Notes: generated by a model not told the origin, from the letters alone. A DNA stretch of 64,000 nucleotides from Polaribacter aestuariivivens (GCF_005885675.1 NZ_VANR01000007.1:62001-126000), one strand, 5' to 3'; counted from the first letter of the stretch, positions 36,075 to 45,466 are shown. Made by a program: numbers and translations.

Positions 36075-37487
36075 ATGAATTATACAGAAGCAATTTCATC
36101 AGAAATATTTAAAATAATTGCAAAAGCATCTAAAGAAATACAAACAGAAAGTTATGTGATTGGTGGTTTTGTGCGTGATTTTTTTTTAAAAAGAGGAACT
36201 GCAAAAGATATTGATGTTGTTACTATTGATAGTGGAATAGACTTGGCTTTAAAAGTATCTGAATTGCTGCCAAACAAACCAAAAGTGCAGGTTTTTAAAA
36301 CTTACGGAACTGCCATGTTACGTTTTAAAGATGTTGAAATTGAATTTGTTGGTGCTAGAAAAGAATCGTATTTAGAAGAGAGTAGAAATCCTGAAGTAAC
36401 TGAGGGTACTTTACAAGACGACCAGAATAGAAGAGATTTTACCATCAATGCTTTAGCTTTAAGCTTAAATGAAGCAAATTTTGGTGAATTATTAGATCCG
36501 TTTAACGGAATTGAAGATTTAGAAAATAAAGTTATTAGAACACCTTTAAATCCTGATATCACGTATTCTGATGATCCATTAAGAATGATGCGTGCCATAC
36601 GTTTTGCAACACAATTAAATTTTAAAATTGAAGAAAATTCTTTAAAAGCCATTAAAAAAAATGCTCACAGACTTAAAATAATTACCAGAGAAAGAGTTAT
36701 TGACGAGTTAAATAAAATTTTGAGTGCACCAAAACCTTCTGTAGGTTTTTTATTGTTAGAAAAAACTAATTTATTAGAACAAATTTTACCAGAGTTAATT
36801 GCTTTAAAAGGAGTAGAAGAGGTTGAAGGGCAAAAACATAAAGACAATTTTTATCATACGTTAGAGGTTGTAGATAACATTGCAAAAAACACAAATGATG
36901 TTTGGTTAAGATGGGCAGCATTATTACATGATATTGGAAAAGCTCCTACCAAAAAATTTAGTAAAAAAGTAGGTTGGACGTTTCATGCGCATGAGTTTGT
37001 GGGATCTAAAATGGTATACAAACTATTTAAAAGATTAAAAATGCCATTGAATAACAAAATGAAATTTGTTCAAAAAATGGTTATGTTAAGTTCAAGACCT
37101 ATTGTGTTAGCAAGTGATGTTACAGATTCTGCTGTAAGGCGTTTGGTTTTTGATGCTGGCGAAGATATTGACGATTTAATGACGCTTTGTGAAGCAGATA
37201 TTACTACCAAAAACCCAAGAAAATTTAAAAAATATCACCAAAATTTTAAATTGGTTCGTGATAAAATTAAAGAAGTAGAAGAAAGAGATAAGGTTCGTAA
37301 TTTTCAACCACCCATTTCTGGTGAAGAAATTATGACAGCTTTCAACTTAAAACCTTGTAGAGAAATTGGTCAAATAAAAGAAGCAATAAAAGAAGCGATT
37401 TTAGATGGAAAAATTCCTAATGAGTACAAAGCTTGTTACGATTTTATGATTGAAAAAGGGAAGGAATTGGGGTTAAAAACTAGTTAA
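36075..37487 (+). CDS. cca: CCA-adding tRNA nucleotidyltransferase with HD domain
   Basis: This enzyme adds or repairs the CCA end of tRNAs. The head domain has GGFVRDFFL, the metal Asp pair DIDVV and RRDFTINALAL. The neck has DPLRMMRAIRFA. A C-terminal HD phosphohydrolase-like domain contains ALLHDIGKAPT. The ATG at 36075 (MNYTEAISSEIFK, 470 residues) is used; the open frame begins at a TTG seven codons earlier. Class II type by motifs. Its stop is 15 bases from the stop of the convergent glycosyltransferase gene; a small palindrome (AGTTAATA ... TATTAACT) separates them. Confidence 0.93.
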   Translation: MNYTEAISSEIFKIIAKASKEIQTESYVIGGFVRDFFLKRGTAKDIDVVTIDSGIDLALKVSELLPNKPKVQVFKTYGTAMLRFKDVEIEFVGARKESYLEESRNPEVTEGTLQDDQNRRDFTINALALSLNEANFGELLDPFNGIEDLENKVIRTPLNPDITYSDDPLRMMRAIRFATQLNFKIEENSLKAIKKNAHRLKIITRERVIDELNKILSAPKPSVGFLLLEKTNLLEQILPELIALKGVEEVEGQKHKDNFYHTLEVVDNIAKNTNDVWLRWAALLHDIGKAPTKKFSKKVGWTFHAHEFVGSKMVYKLFKRLKMPLNNKMKFVQKMVMLSSRPIVLASDVTDSAVRRLVFDAGEDIDDLMTLCEADITTKNPRKFKKYHQNFKLVRDKIKEVEERDKVRNFQPPISGEEIMTAFNLKPCREIGQIKEAIKEAILDGKIPNEYKACYDFMIEKGKELGLKTS

Positions 37488-37502
37488 TAAAATTATATAT
37501 TA

Positions 37503-38285
37503 TTAACTGAAAGGCCAAACTCTTTTTGGTTTTTTATTTACAAAACGATTAGAACAATATTCCAACAGGTAAAACCACTTGTCTTTTGTTATTTTTGTTT
37601 TCTTAGCTTTAACTAAATCCACTAATTCCTTGTTATTAACTATAACAGATGCTAGTAAACTTTGGTCGCAATTTACAGTTGCATTTTCATGATAGAAAGT
37701 AAACATTTTATCATATAGTGGAATCCATTTTTGCCAAGTTTCTTTTGTAGCAATTTGAACGCCACCACCAATTTTAATTTGTTTATCTGCAAGAAAAAGA
37801 TAATTTTGTCTCAACTCTTTCTTCTTGAACTTCTTAATTTGTAAAAGTGTCATTTTTTTAGAATCTAAATAACTAACTTCAGGGAAATTAATGTCTATTT
37901 CTTTCCTAAAACAACCTATATCACACCAAACAAACCATTCTGTATTTTTATATAAATCGATTGCTTTTTCTACGAATTTGCATTTTTCATTATATAAAAG
38001 ACTTAGTTGCCAAACTCTTGTTGGGTTTATATCTTTTTTTTGTTGTTCTTCCCAAAAGTCCTTTCCGTATTTCTTGAAAAAATATAAATCATTAAAAGGA
38101 AGTATTTGATATTCTATTTTAGAATCTTCAATTGATAGAAAATCCTTAGATTTTTCATCAGTAAAAACAATGATTTTTGTATTTAAGTTAGATAGAAGAT
38201 TTAAAAACCAAGTTTTATATAAATCGTGAGACCTGTTAGGTTTTGGTTTCACTAAATAAAAACAAGTAGCAACTAGTGTTTTCAT
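37503..38285 (-). CDS. HtrL/YibB-type (WlaTC-like) glycosyltransferase
   Basis: A 260-residue protein. Motifs LVATCFYLVKPKPNRSHDLY, FFKKYGKDFWEEQQKKD, LSLLYNEKCKFVEKAID and WFVWCDIGCFRKEID belong to the HtrL_YibB family, linked to lipopolysaccharide or capsule sugar transfer. The acidic WCDIG may be part of the nucleotide-sugar site. It lies 17 bases after the MsbA-type exporter's start, in the same direction as that gene and phosphoglucomutase, but each gap contains no obvious promoter. The family assignment is from memory of motifs and the precise sugar is unknown. Confidence 0.78.
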   Translation of the reverse strand: MKTLVATCFYLVKPKPNRSHDLYKTWFLNLLSNLNTKIIVFTDEKSKDFLSIEDSKIEYQILPFNDLYFFKKYGKDFWEEQQKKDINPTRVWQLSLLYNEKCKFVEKAIDLYKNTEWFVWCDIGCFRKEIDINFPEVSYLDSKKMTLLQIKKFKKKELRQNYLFLADKQIKIGGGVQIATKETWQKWIPLYDKMFTFYHENATVNCDQSLLASVIVNNKELVDLVKAKKTKITKDKWFYLLEYCSNRFVNKKPKRVWPFS

Positions 38286-38302
38286 CTTTTATACCAATTG
38301 TT

Positions 38303-40132
38303 TTAGGCTAAACTCTGCATAGTAACCAACTTAAAATATTCGCCTTTAACAGCCAATAAATCTTCATGTTTACCTTGTTCTACGATTTTCCCTTTTTTCA
38401 TTACTACAATTTTATCTGCTTTTTGAATGGTTGATAATCTGTGAGCAATCACTAAAGAAGTTCTATTTTGCATCATTTTTTCTAAAGCAACTTGAACCAA
38501 TTGTTCAGATTCTGTGTCTAATGCTGAAGTGGCTTCGTCTAAAATCATAATTGGTGGATTTTTTAAAACCGCTCTTGCAATAGATAAACGTTGTTTTTGT
38601 CCTCCAGAAATAGTATTTCCACTATCTCCAATATTATTGTTGAATTGCCCAGGTAAATCTTTTATAAACTCATATGCATTTGCAATTTTAGAAGCTTCTA
38701 AAATTTGTGATTCTGTTGCATCTTGTACACCTAACTTAATATTGTTTTCAATAGTATCATTAAACAAAATTGAATCTTGAGAAACAATGCCCATTAAGCC
38801 TCGTAAAGATTTTTTAGTAATATTTTTAATGTTTTCTTCATCAATAAAAATTTCGCCTTTATTTACATCGTAAAAACGAGTAATTAAATTAGCCAGGGTA
38901 GATTTTCCACTTCCAGATTGTCCTACCAAAGCTACAGTTTCTCCTTTGTTTATGGTTAAAGAAAAATCTCTCAAAACATAATCTTTCTTGTATTTAAAAG
39001 AAATATTTTTAAACTCGATTTTATTAGTGAAATTTTGTTTTACAATAGCGTTAGGAAGATCTTTAATATCATTTTCAGTGTTTAAAACACTCATAATTCT
39101 TTCTGCAGAAGCTTCTCCTTTTTGAATATTATAATACGTAGTTGTAATTAATTTTATAGGGTTTAAAACTGTATAAAATAATACAATATATCCCATAAAT
39201 TCATCTGGTTGAAGCGCGCTTGTGTTAGATAATACTTCAGTTCCTCCATACCATAGAATTGCAATAATAGTTGCAGATCCTAAAAACTCACTCATTGGTG
39301 AGGCTAAAGTTTGTCTGTGAATTACACTCGTCATCAATTGCTTAAAACTTAAAGTGGAATTGTTAAATTTTTTCTCAATTACATTTTCGGCATTAAAACC
39401 TTTAATTATTCTTAAGCCAGTTAAAGTTTCTTCAATAAATGATAAAAAGTTTCCAGTTTCTTTTTGTGCTTTTACAGAGTTTGCTTTTAATTTTTTACTG
39501 ATGGATGAAATAATAAAACCAGAAACTGGTAATAACACAAAAACAAAAAGAGTTAATTTTACGCTCATAAAAAGCATAATTGCAATGGCAATAATTACTG
39601 TTAAAGGCTCTCTAACAATAGTTTCTATAGATGTTAATATGGAGTTTTCTACTTCCTGAACATCAGAAGTCATACGTGCAATAATATCTCCTTTTCTTTT
39701 TTCTGAAAAATAAGAAACAGGTAATTCTACAATTTTTTTATACAATTTATCTCGTAAATCTTTTACAATTCCCGTTCTTAAAAAAGTAATTACATAGGAA
39801 GCTAAATATCTAAATAAATTTTTTAGAAAAAATAAAGAAATAGCTAAAAGACAAATAAAAATAAGTGTTTTAATATTTCCTTCATTTTCTATTTTTTCTG
39901 AAATAAAATAATAGAAACTTTCTTTTAAATAAGTACCAATATGAGTGATATCTTCATAAATTGGTTTTTTAACTATTTTTTTATCGGTTTCAAATAGTAT
40001 TCCTAAAACAGGAATGAAGGCTAAAACAGAAAGCACATTAAAAATTGCGTAAAGAATATTAAAAACAATGTTTAGTATTGTAAATTTTCTGTACTTCTTT
40101 TCGTATTTTAAAATGTCTTTGAAATAACTCAT
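38303..40132 (-). CDS. ABC exporter of the MsbA / lipid-A type (fused membrane and ATPase domains)
   Basis: A 609-residue half-transporter that should dimerise in the inner membrane. The N-terminal membrane domain (about 20-330) has six helices with the coupling motif SYFSEKRKGDIIARMTSDVQ. The ATPase domain (about 350-600) has Walker A VGQSGSGKST, signature ISGGQKQR, Walker B PIMILDEATSALD and the H-loop IAHRLSTI. The family moves lipid A, lipids or drugs; MsbA is the most likely function in this setting. The start overlaps the phosphoglucomutase stop by one base (TAATG), so the genes are coupled. Confidence 0.93.
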   Translation of the reverse strand: MSYFKDILKYEKKYRKFTILNIVFNILYAIFNVLSVLAFIPVLGILFETDKKIVKKPIYEDITHIGTYLKESFYYFISEKIENEGNIKTLIFICLLAISLFFLKNLFRYLASYVITFLRTGIVKDLRDKLYKKIVELPVSYFSEKRKGDIIARMTSDVQEVENSILTSIETIVREPLTVIIAIAIMLFMSVKLTLFVFVLLPVSGFIISSISKKLKANSVKAQKETGNFLSFIEETLTGLRIIKGFNAENVIEKKFNNSTLSFKQLMTSVIHRQTLASPMSEFLGSATIIAILWYGGTEVLSNTSALQPDEFMGYIVLFYTVLNPIKLITTTYYNIQKGEASAERIMSVLNTENDIKDLPNAIVKQNFTNKIEFKNISFKYKKDYVLRDFSLTINKGETVALVGQSGSGKSTLANLITRFYDVNKGEIFIDEENIKNITKKSLRGLMGIVSQDSILFNDTIENNIKLGVQDATESQILEASKIANAYEFIKDLPGQFNNNIGDSGNTISGGQKQRLSIARAVLKNPPIMILDEATSALDTESEQLVQVALEKMMQNRTSLVIAHRLSTIQKADKIVVMKKGKIVEQGKHEDLLAVKGEYFKLVTMQSLA

Positions 40133-41847
40133 TAATTTAAGTTCATTTCTTTAATAATTCGTTGAATTTTAGCATCCAGTTCAGCTTCAACTTTATCTGC
40201 ATTTTCTGCACTATCTAAAGAAGTGTTTACACTAAAATAAAATTTAATTTTAGGTTCGGTTCCACTTGGTCTTGCTGCAATTCTAGTTCCGTTTTTGGTT
40301 TGATAAATTAAAACATTCGATTTTGGTAAATCAATCTTTGTGGTTTCACCAGTAATTAAGTTTTTTCTAGTAGATGCTTGGTAATCTGAAAGTGATTCTA
40401 CTTTTTCACCATCTATTCCTTTAATAGGGTTGTTACGCATATCGCTTAACATTTTCTGAATTTCAGCAGCACCATCCATTCCTTTTTTGGTGATAGAAAT
40501 TAAATGTTCTTTGTAAAAACGGTTATTTACATAAATGTCTAATAATTCTTCATAAAAAGAGCTGCCATTTTGTTTAGCTAAAGCTGCTACTTCACAAGCT
40601 AAAAGTGTTGCAGTAACTGCATCTTTATCTCTTACAAAATCACCAACCATATATCCAAAACTTTCTTCTCCACCACCTATAAAATCAAGTTCAGGAAAAT
40701 CACGCACCATTTTAGCAATCCACTTAAAACCTGTTAAACCAACTTTGGTTTCTACGTTATAATTTGCTGCTAAATCATTTACTAACTCTGTAGAAACAAT
40801 AGTAGATCCAACAAATTGTTTTCCATTTAGTTTTCCTTCATTTTTCCATTTTTTCAACAAAAACTGAGTCATAACCACCATAGTTTGGTTTCCATTCATC
40901 AGCTTCATATTGCCTTCTAAATCTCTTACAGCAACTCCTAATCTATCACAGTCTGGATCTGTACCAATTACAATATCAGCTCCGATTTTGTTAGCTAAGT
41001 CTGTTGCCATTTCTAAAGCTTCTGGCTCTTCTGGATTTGGCGATTTTACCGTTGGAAAATCTCCATCTGGTTTTCTTTGTTCTTCTACAATATGCACATC
41101 AGTATAACCAGCTTTTTTTAAAGCGTCAGGAACAGAAACAATTGAAGTACCATGTAATGACGTAAATACTATTTTTAAATTGTTTCTATCGATGTTTTTT
41201 GATAACGATCCATTTTTTACAGAAGCCTCTATAAAAGCTTCATCAACTTCTTTTCCAATAACTTCGATTAAACTTTCATTTGCATCAAACTTTATTTCAG
41301 AGAAATCCAAGGTGTTTACATTAGCTATAATTCCGTTATCATGAGGAGGTACAATTTGACCACCATCTGCCCAATAAACCTTATAACCATTATATTCTGG
41401 TGGATTGTGAGAAGCTGTTAAAACAATACCTGCATCACAACCTAAATGACGAACAGCAAAAGATAGCTCTGGAGTTGCACGTAAATCTTCAAACAAGAAA
41501 ACTTTGATGTTGTTTGCAGAAAAAACATCTGCAACTACTTTAGCAAATTTTTTACTGTTATGTCTACAATCAAAAGCTATTACTACTTTTAATTGTTCTT
41601 TTTTTATGTTTTTTATTAAATAATTAGATAACCCTTGAGTGGCTCTACCTAAAGTGTATTTATTAATTCTGTTGGTTCCTGCACCCATAATACCACGCAT
41701 TCCACCAGTTCCAAATTCCATGTCTTTGTAAAATCGATCATCTAAATCAGAAGAGTTCGTAGCTATTAATTGTTGAATTTCGGCTTGTGTTTCAGCATCA
41801 AAAGTAGCAGTTAACCACTGTTTTGCTTTGTCTAAAATTTTGCTCAT
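40132..41847 (-). CDS. Phosphoglucomutase/phosphomannomutase (alpha-D-phosphohexomutase family)
   Basis: A 571-residue enzyme that interconverts hexose-1- and hexose-6-phosphates, supplying nucleotide-sugar synthesis. The four family signatures are present: the phosphoserine loop LTASHNPPEYNGYKVYW, the metal site GTDPDCDRLGVA, the sugar-specificity loop GGGEESFGY and the phosphate-binding RPSGTEPKIKFY. The length and the GGGEESFGY variant fit the long bacteroidete type (phospho-sugar mutase). It sits in a group with the MsbA exporter, the HtrL glycosyltransferase and a DPM-like glycosyltransferase. Confidence 0.94.
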   Translation of the reverse strand: MSKILDKAKQWLTATFDAETQAEIQQLIATNSSDLDDRFYKDMEFGTGGMRGIMGAGTNRINKYTLGRATQGLSNYLIKNIKKEQLKVVIAFDCRHNSKKFAKVVADVFSANNIKVFLFEDLRATPELSFAVRHLGCDAGIVLTASHNPPEYNGYKVYWADGGQIVPPHDNGIIANVNTLDFSEIKFDANESLIEVIGKEVDEAFIEASVKNGSLSKNIDRNNLKIVFTSLHGTSIVSVPDALKKAGYTDVHIVEEQRKPDGDFPTVKSPNPEEPEALEMATDLANKIGADIVIGTDPDCDRLGVAVRDLEGNMKLMNGNQTMVVMTQFLLKKWKNEGKLNGKQFVGSTIVSTELVNDLAANYNVETKVGLTGFKWIAKMVRDFPELDFIGGGEESFGYMVGDFVRDKDAVTATLLACEVAALAKQNGSSFYEELLDIYVNNRFYKEHLISITKKGMDGAAEIQKMLSDMRNNPIKGIDGEKVESLSDYQASTRKNLITGETTKIDLPKSNVLIYQTKNGTRIAARPSGTEPKIKFYFSVNTSLDSAENADKVEAELDAKIQRIIKEMNLN

Positions 41848-41887
41848 TTTAATTAAATATTAGTTGTCTAAAATACAAATATACATT

Positions 41888-42844
41888 TTAGAAATTGAGT
41901 TTTTCTTTTATTAAGTAGTGTTTTTCATTGCTTTTAGTTCTAATGATCAACTCGCCAATAAAACCTGCTAAAAATAATAAAGTTCCTAAAATCATTGAAG
42001 TTAGGGCAATATAAAACCAGGGATTATCTGTTACCAAAATGGTTTTAATGCCATTATAAAGTTTGTATAATTTTAAAACTCCGATATAAAAAGCACTTGT
42101 TGTTCCGAATAAAAACATAAAAGTACCCCATAAACCAAAGAAGTGCATAGGTCTTTTACCAAATTTAGATAGAAAAGAAATGGTAATTAAATCTAAAAAA
42201 CCATTTACAAAACGGTCCATTCCAAATTTTGTAACACCATATTTTCTTGCTTGGTGTTGCACCACTTTTTCACCAATTTTAGTAAAACCTTCATTTTTAG
42301 CCAATACAGGAATGTATCTATGCATTTCGCCACTTACTTTTACAGTTTTAATTACCTCATTTTTGTAGGCTTTTAAACCGCAATTGAAATCGTGTAATTT
42401 TAAACCTGAAGTTTTTCTAGCAGCAGCATTAAATAACTTTGAAGGAATGTTTTTGGTAATTACGTTGTCATAACGCTTCTTTTTCCAACCAGAAATCAGG
42501 TCGAAATCTTCTTTAACAATTAGATCATATAATTCTGGGATTTCTTCTGGATTGTCTTGTAAATCTGCATCCATAGTAATTACTACATTACCTTTTGCCA
42601 TTTCAAAACCAGCGTCTAAGGCTTGAGATTTTCCATAATTTTTTTGAAAACGAATTCCTTTTACAGAGTTGTATTTTTCTGATAGTTTTTCAATAACATT
42701 CCAAGAAGTATCTGTACTACCATCATCAATAAAAATAATTTCATATAAATAACGATTGGATTGCATAACTTTTGCAATCCAATCGTGTAATTCTTGTAAA
42801 GATTCTTCTTCATTAAGAAGTGGTATTACTACCGAAATGTCCAT
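41888..42844 (-). CDS. Family 2 glycosyltransferase, DPM/ArnC (undecaprenyl-phosphate) type
   Basis: A 318-residue membrane enzyme. The GT-A domain has ISVVIPLLNEEESLQELHDW, EIIFIDDGSTDTSW and the metal motif MDADLQDNPEEIPEL. The C-terminal part has two membrane helices (FGLWGTFMFLFGTTSAFYIG, FYIALTSMILGTLLFLAGFI). This layout is that of polyprenyl-phosphate glycosyltransferases, which load a single sugar onto the lipid carrier for export and later transfer. The sugar is unknown. It lies 40 bases before the phosphoglucomutase gene in the same direction, consistent with a small surface-sugar cluster. Confidence 0.93.
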   Translation of the reverse strand: MDISVVIPLLNEEESLQELHDWIAKVMQSNRYLYEIIFIDDGSTDTSWNVIEKLSEKYNSVKGIRFQKNYGKSQALDAGFEMAKGNVVITMDADLQDNPEEIPELYDLIVKEDFDLISGWKKKRYDNVITKNIPSKLFNAAARKTSGLKLHDFNCGLKAYKNEVIKTVKVSGEMHRYIPVLAKNEGFTKIGEKVVQHQARKYGVTKFGMDRFVNGFLDLITISFLSKFGKRPMHFFGLWGTFMFLFGTTSAFYIGVLKLYKLYNGIKTILVTDNPWFYIALTSMILGTLLFLAGFIGELIIRTKSNEKHYLIKEKLNF

Positions 42845-42921
42845 ATGTAAGTTTCAAAGTTCTTAAAAGCAATATTCAAAGTTACGGTTTTCGTACTTAT
42901 TGAACAATTGACTTTTAAAAT

Positions 42922-43440
42922 TTAATATGTTTCTTCTTCTGAGTGTTTCATGATGGCAGATGTAATTGCAGAAAAGATAAATCCTAAAACTAAGCCACCA
43001 ATTACCATACCTCCAAATAAAGAAACATAAAAATAATCTTCAGTCATTTGTTTAGAAAGGTCTATCTGGTCTTGAGACATACCAGCATCTTGCCATTGTA
43101 CTATAGATTTTTCAATAATTTGATTTTTGAATTCAGGCTCTATAAAAGAGGTAAATAAATACGTATATATTGCTGAAATAATTACTCCAATTAAAACTAC
43201 ACCCATACCAATTTTAACACCTTGTCCCCAAGACATAAAACCTCCATTATCAAATTTAAACTTTTTTGTAGCTAAAACAATAAAAGTAATCATAATAGCA
43301 AAACCTATAAGTGAGGTTGCTATACCTTGCTCTAAATGCTTGCCTAAAGCATACATTATTAAACTAAAAATTACTGATACAACACCGTAATACAATCCAT
43401 AATTTAAAATAGTATTTTTACTACTTGCTTGATTTTCCAT
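42922..43440 (-). CDS. DUF4199 family integral membrane protein
   Basis: A 172-residue protein with four predicted membrane helices: LNYGLYYGVVSVIFSLIMYA, IATSLIGFAIMITFIVLATK, MGVVLIGVIISAIYTYLF and VSLFGGMVIGGLVLGFIFSA. A soluble loop (FIEPEFKNQIIEKSIVQWQD) separates the third and fourth. The pattern is the bacteroidete family DUF4199 (its members carry GFMSWGQGVKIG), of unknown function. It lies 77 bases before the DPM-like glycosyltransferase in the same direction, a neighbourhood often seen in this phylum. Confidence 0.9.
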   Translation of the reverse strand: MENQASSKNTILNYGLYYGVVSVIFSLIMYALGKHLEQGIATSLIGFAIMITFIVLATKKFKFDNGGFMSWGQGVKIGMGVVLIGVIISAIYTYLFTSFIEPEFKNQIIEKSIVQWQDAGMSQDQIDLSKQMTEDYFYVSLFGGMVIGGLVLGFIFSAITSAIMKHSEEETY

Positions 43441-43581
43441 TTTTTTAAAGTTTAGTTAGTTTTACAAATATATTCATTTCGTTGAAATTGTATTAAAATT
43501 TATTTTTATTTAAAAAACCATGACAACAATTAATTAGTATTCAAACATTTAAAAATGTTACAAAAAATTTAAGATTTTTTA

Positions 43582-43612
43582 ATTGCTAAACTGAAAATCT
43601 ATTGTAAATTTG
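43582..43612 (+). promoter_or_regulatory. Promoter of the SRP RNA gene
   Basis: The -7 box TAAATTTG (43605-43612) matches TAnnTTTG exactly. ATTG (43582-43585) stands at 19 bases upstream as an imperfect -33. The RNA would start about 5 bases downstream of the -7 box. Confidence 0.6.
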
Positions 43613-43616
43613 CATC

Positions 43617-43710
43617 GGCAAGTTCTACACAACTAGCTCCCTTTGAATCCCCCAGGGTGGGAACACAGCAAGGGTATTAGGTTGTAGCAGTGTGATGTAG
43701 GTAGCTTGCC
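43617..43710 (+). ncRNA. ffs: Signal recognition particle RNA (bacterial small SRP RNA)
   Basis: The 94-base transcript is closed by a terminal stem GGCAAG (43617-43622) / CTTGCC (43705-43710). The universally conserved SRP domain IV hairpin is present in the middle: an asymmetric loop (CCAGGGTGGGAACA) followed by CAGCAAGGG, the site that binds Ffh. A consensus-like promoter precedes it. This RNA partners with Ffh and with FtsY, whose gene is 14 kb downstream in this window. It is short and has no Alu domain, as usual for Gram-negative bacteria. Confidence 0.9.
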
Positions 43711-43800
43711 ATTTTTTATGCGCTAAATTTAGATATCTTCATTTACTTTTAAGATATTTGCAAAACTTAAAGCATTGAATATTAAATCGTAAACTTTTTT

Positions 43801-44604
43801 ATGTCTAAAGTTGTTTTAGTTACTGGCGCTTCTTCTGGAATTGGAAAGGCAATTGCTTCTTTTTTATCAGAAAAAGGTTTTAAAGTATATGGTACCAGTA
43901 GAAATCCTAAAAACATTAATGAGTATAACTTCAAATTAATTGCTTTAGATGTTTTAAATGTTGAAACTATTAAACATGCAATAGATACAATTATTAAAGC
44001 TGAAGGTAATATTGATATTTTAGTAAACAATGCAGGAATTGGTGTTACAGGACCAATTGAAGAAACTCCAACAGACGAAATGCGCAATGCATTTAATACC
44101 AATTTTTTTGGAGCAATTGATGTAATTAAAACTGTTTTACCCTTCATGCGAAAGCAACAATATGGTTTAATTATAAATACAACTTCTATTGCTGGATATA
44201 TGGGTTTGCCTTTTAGAGGAATTTATTCTTCGTCGAAAGGAGCTTTAGAATTGGTTACAGAAGCCATTAGAATGGAGGTAAAAAGATATGGAATTGATTT
44301 GGTAAATGTGGCTCCTGGAGATTTTGCAACAGATATAATTTCACGAAGATATCATACACCACTTTTTGAAAATTCTGTTTACAAAGAAAACTATAAAGCA
44401 AATTTAGATTTGATGGATGCTCATGTAGATACTGGTAAAAACCCCATTGAAATGGCTGAAAAAGTGTATAAAATAATACATACGAAAAACCCTAAAATAC
44501 ATTATAAAGTAGGAGGTTTTTTAGAGAAATTCTCTATCGTTTTAAAAAGAATTTTACCAGATACTTGGTTTGAAAAATTATTAATGAATCACTACAAGCT
44601 ATAA
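43801..44604 (+). CDS. Short-chain dehydrogenase/reductase
   Basis: A 267-residue classical SDR oxidoreductase. It has the nucleotide-binding VTGASSGIGKAIASFL (13 residues from the N-terminus), the structural NNAG (ILVNNAGIGVTGP), the active-site Ser in INTTSIAGYMG and the catalytic Tyr/Lys pair in YSSSKGAL. The residue after the second beta strand (GTSRNPKN) suggests NADP preference. The C-terminal part resembles the group that includes sorbitol and retinol dehydrogenase-like SDRs, but the substrate cannot be read. It follows the SRP RNA and is separated from fsa by the structured element. Confidence 0.92.
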   Translation: MSKVVLVTGASSGIGKAIASFLSEKGFKVYGTSRNPKNINEYNFKLIALDVLNVETIKHAIDTIIKAEGNIDILVNNAGIGVTGPIEETPTDEMRNAFNTNFFGAIDVIKTVLPFMRKQQYGLIINTTSIAGYMGLPFRGIYSSSKGALELVTEAIRMEVKRYGIDLVNVAPGDFATDIISRRYHTPLFENSVYKENYKANLDLMDAHVDTGKNPIEMAEKVYKIIHTKNPKIHYKVGGFLEKFSIVLKRILPDTWFEKLLMNHYKL

Positions 44605-44679
44605 CAAATACATTCGTTTTTGTTTATAAGTAGTAATAAATTGATGCTATTTCAATTCTTAAAATTATAAGTAAGTAAC

Positions 44680-44687
44680 TATCTTTG
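44680..44687 (+). promoter_or_regulatory. Candidate -7 promoter box before the intergenic element and transaldolase gene
   Basis: TATCTTTG fits TAnnTTTG exactly. The element at 44689 starts two bases later, so the RNA would begin within it. No convincing -33 TTTG was found at 19 bases. Confidence 0.45.
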
Positions 44688-44688
44688 C

Positions 44689-44780
44689 GTTAGGGATTGA
44701 AGCGTTTGTTTGAGCTCTTTTGTGAAGATTGAACAAAAAGCGAGTGCGTAAAGCCCGCCCTTTTTTGGGAACGCCCAAAT
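44689..44780 (+). ncRNA. Structured intergenic element, copy 1 (GTTAGGGATTGA type)
   Basis: A 92-base block starts GTTAGGGATTGAAGC and contains the hairpin CTCTTTTGT ... ACAAAA.AGCGAG, then AAAGCCCGCCC, TTTTTT and GGGAACGCCCAAA. A second, diverged copy is on the other strand at 57313-57392 with the same order of segments. I recall a similar 'GGGATTGAAGC' element between genes in many flavobacterial genomes, perhaps a described RNA motif, but cannot confirm it here. It is directly downstream of a promoter-like box and 31 bases before the transaldolase start. Confidence 0.55.
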
Positions 44781-44810
44781 AATAGAAAAAACACAACAAA
44801 ACATAAACAA

Positions 44811-45464
44811 ATGAAATTTTTTATTGACACTGCAAATTTAGATCAAATTAAAGAGGCGCAAGCTTTAGGTATTTTAGACGGAGTTACTACAAACCCATCT
44901 TTAATGGCAAAAGAAGGAATTACAGGTGAAGAAAATATTATTAACCATTACAAAGCAATTTGTGAGTTGGTTGATGGTGATGTTTCTGCGGAAGTAATTT
45001 CTACAGATTTTGATGGAATGGTAAGAGAAGGAGAAGCTTTAGCTGCTTTAAACCCGCAAATTGTGGTAAAGTTACCTATGATAAAAGACGGTATAAAAGC
45101 GTGTAAATATTTTTCATCTAAAGGAATTAAAACTAACGTAACTTTAGTTTTTTCTGCAGGACAAGCTTTACTAGCTGCAAAAGCAGGTGCAACTTTTGTT
45201 TCGCCATTTATTGGACGTTTAGACGATATTTCTACAGATGGTTTGAACTTAATTGCAGAAATTCGTCATATTTATGATAATTATGGTTTCGAAACTGAAA
45301 TTTTAGCAGCATCAGTGCGTCATACAATGCATGTTATAGACTGTGCAAAAATTGGTGCAGATGTTATGACAGGACCTTTAAGCGCAATTGAAGGTTTGTT
45401 AAAACACCCTTTAACAGATATTGGTTTGGCAAAATTTTTGGCAGATTATAAAAAAGGAAACTAA
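44811..45464 (+). CDS. fsa: Fructose-6-phosphate aldolase / small transaldolase (TalC/Fsa type)
   Basis: A 217-residue TIM-barrel enzyme of the small transaldolase group, working in the non-oxidative pentose phosphate pathway. It starts [20 protein letters not shown] and contains the catalytic Lys in [45 protein letters not shown] and [12 protein letters not shown] are the other family blocks. Whether it acts as transaldolase or as fructose-6-phosphate aldolase cannot be told from sequence alone. The leader region contains the structured element (copy 1), and heptanucleotide arrays follow before menD. Confidence 0.94.
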   Translation: MKFFIDTANLDQIKEAQALGILDGVTTNPSLMAKEGITGEENIINHYKAICELVDGDVSAEVISTDFDGMVREGEALAALNPQIVVKLPMIKDGIKACKYFSSKGIKTNVTLVFSAGQALLAAKAGATFVSPFIGRLDDISTDGLNLIAEIRHIYDNYGFETEILAASVRHTMHVIDCAKIGADVMTGPLSAIEGLLKHPLTDIGLAKFLADYKKGN

Positions 45465-45466
45465 AA

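Noticed and set aside
37482..37508. Palindrome between cca and the HtrL-type gene considered as a strong terminator
   Set aside because: The stem is AT-only and overlaps both stop codons; it is too weak to call.
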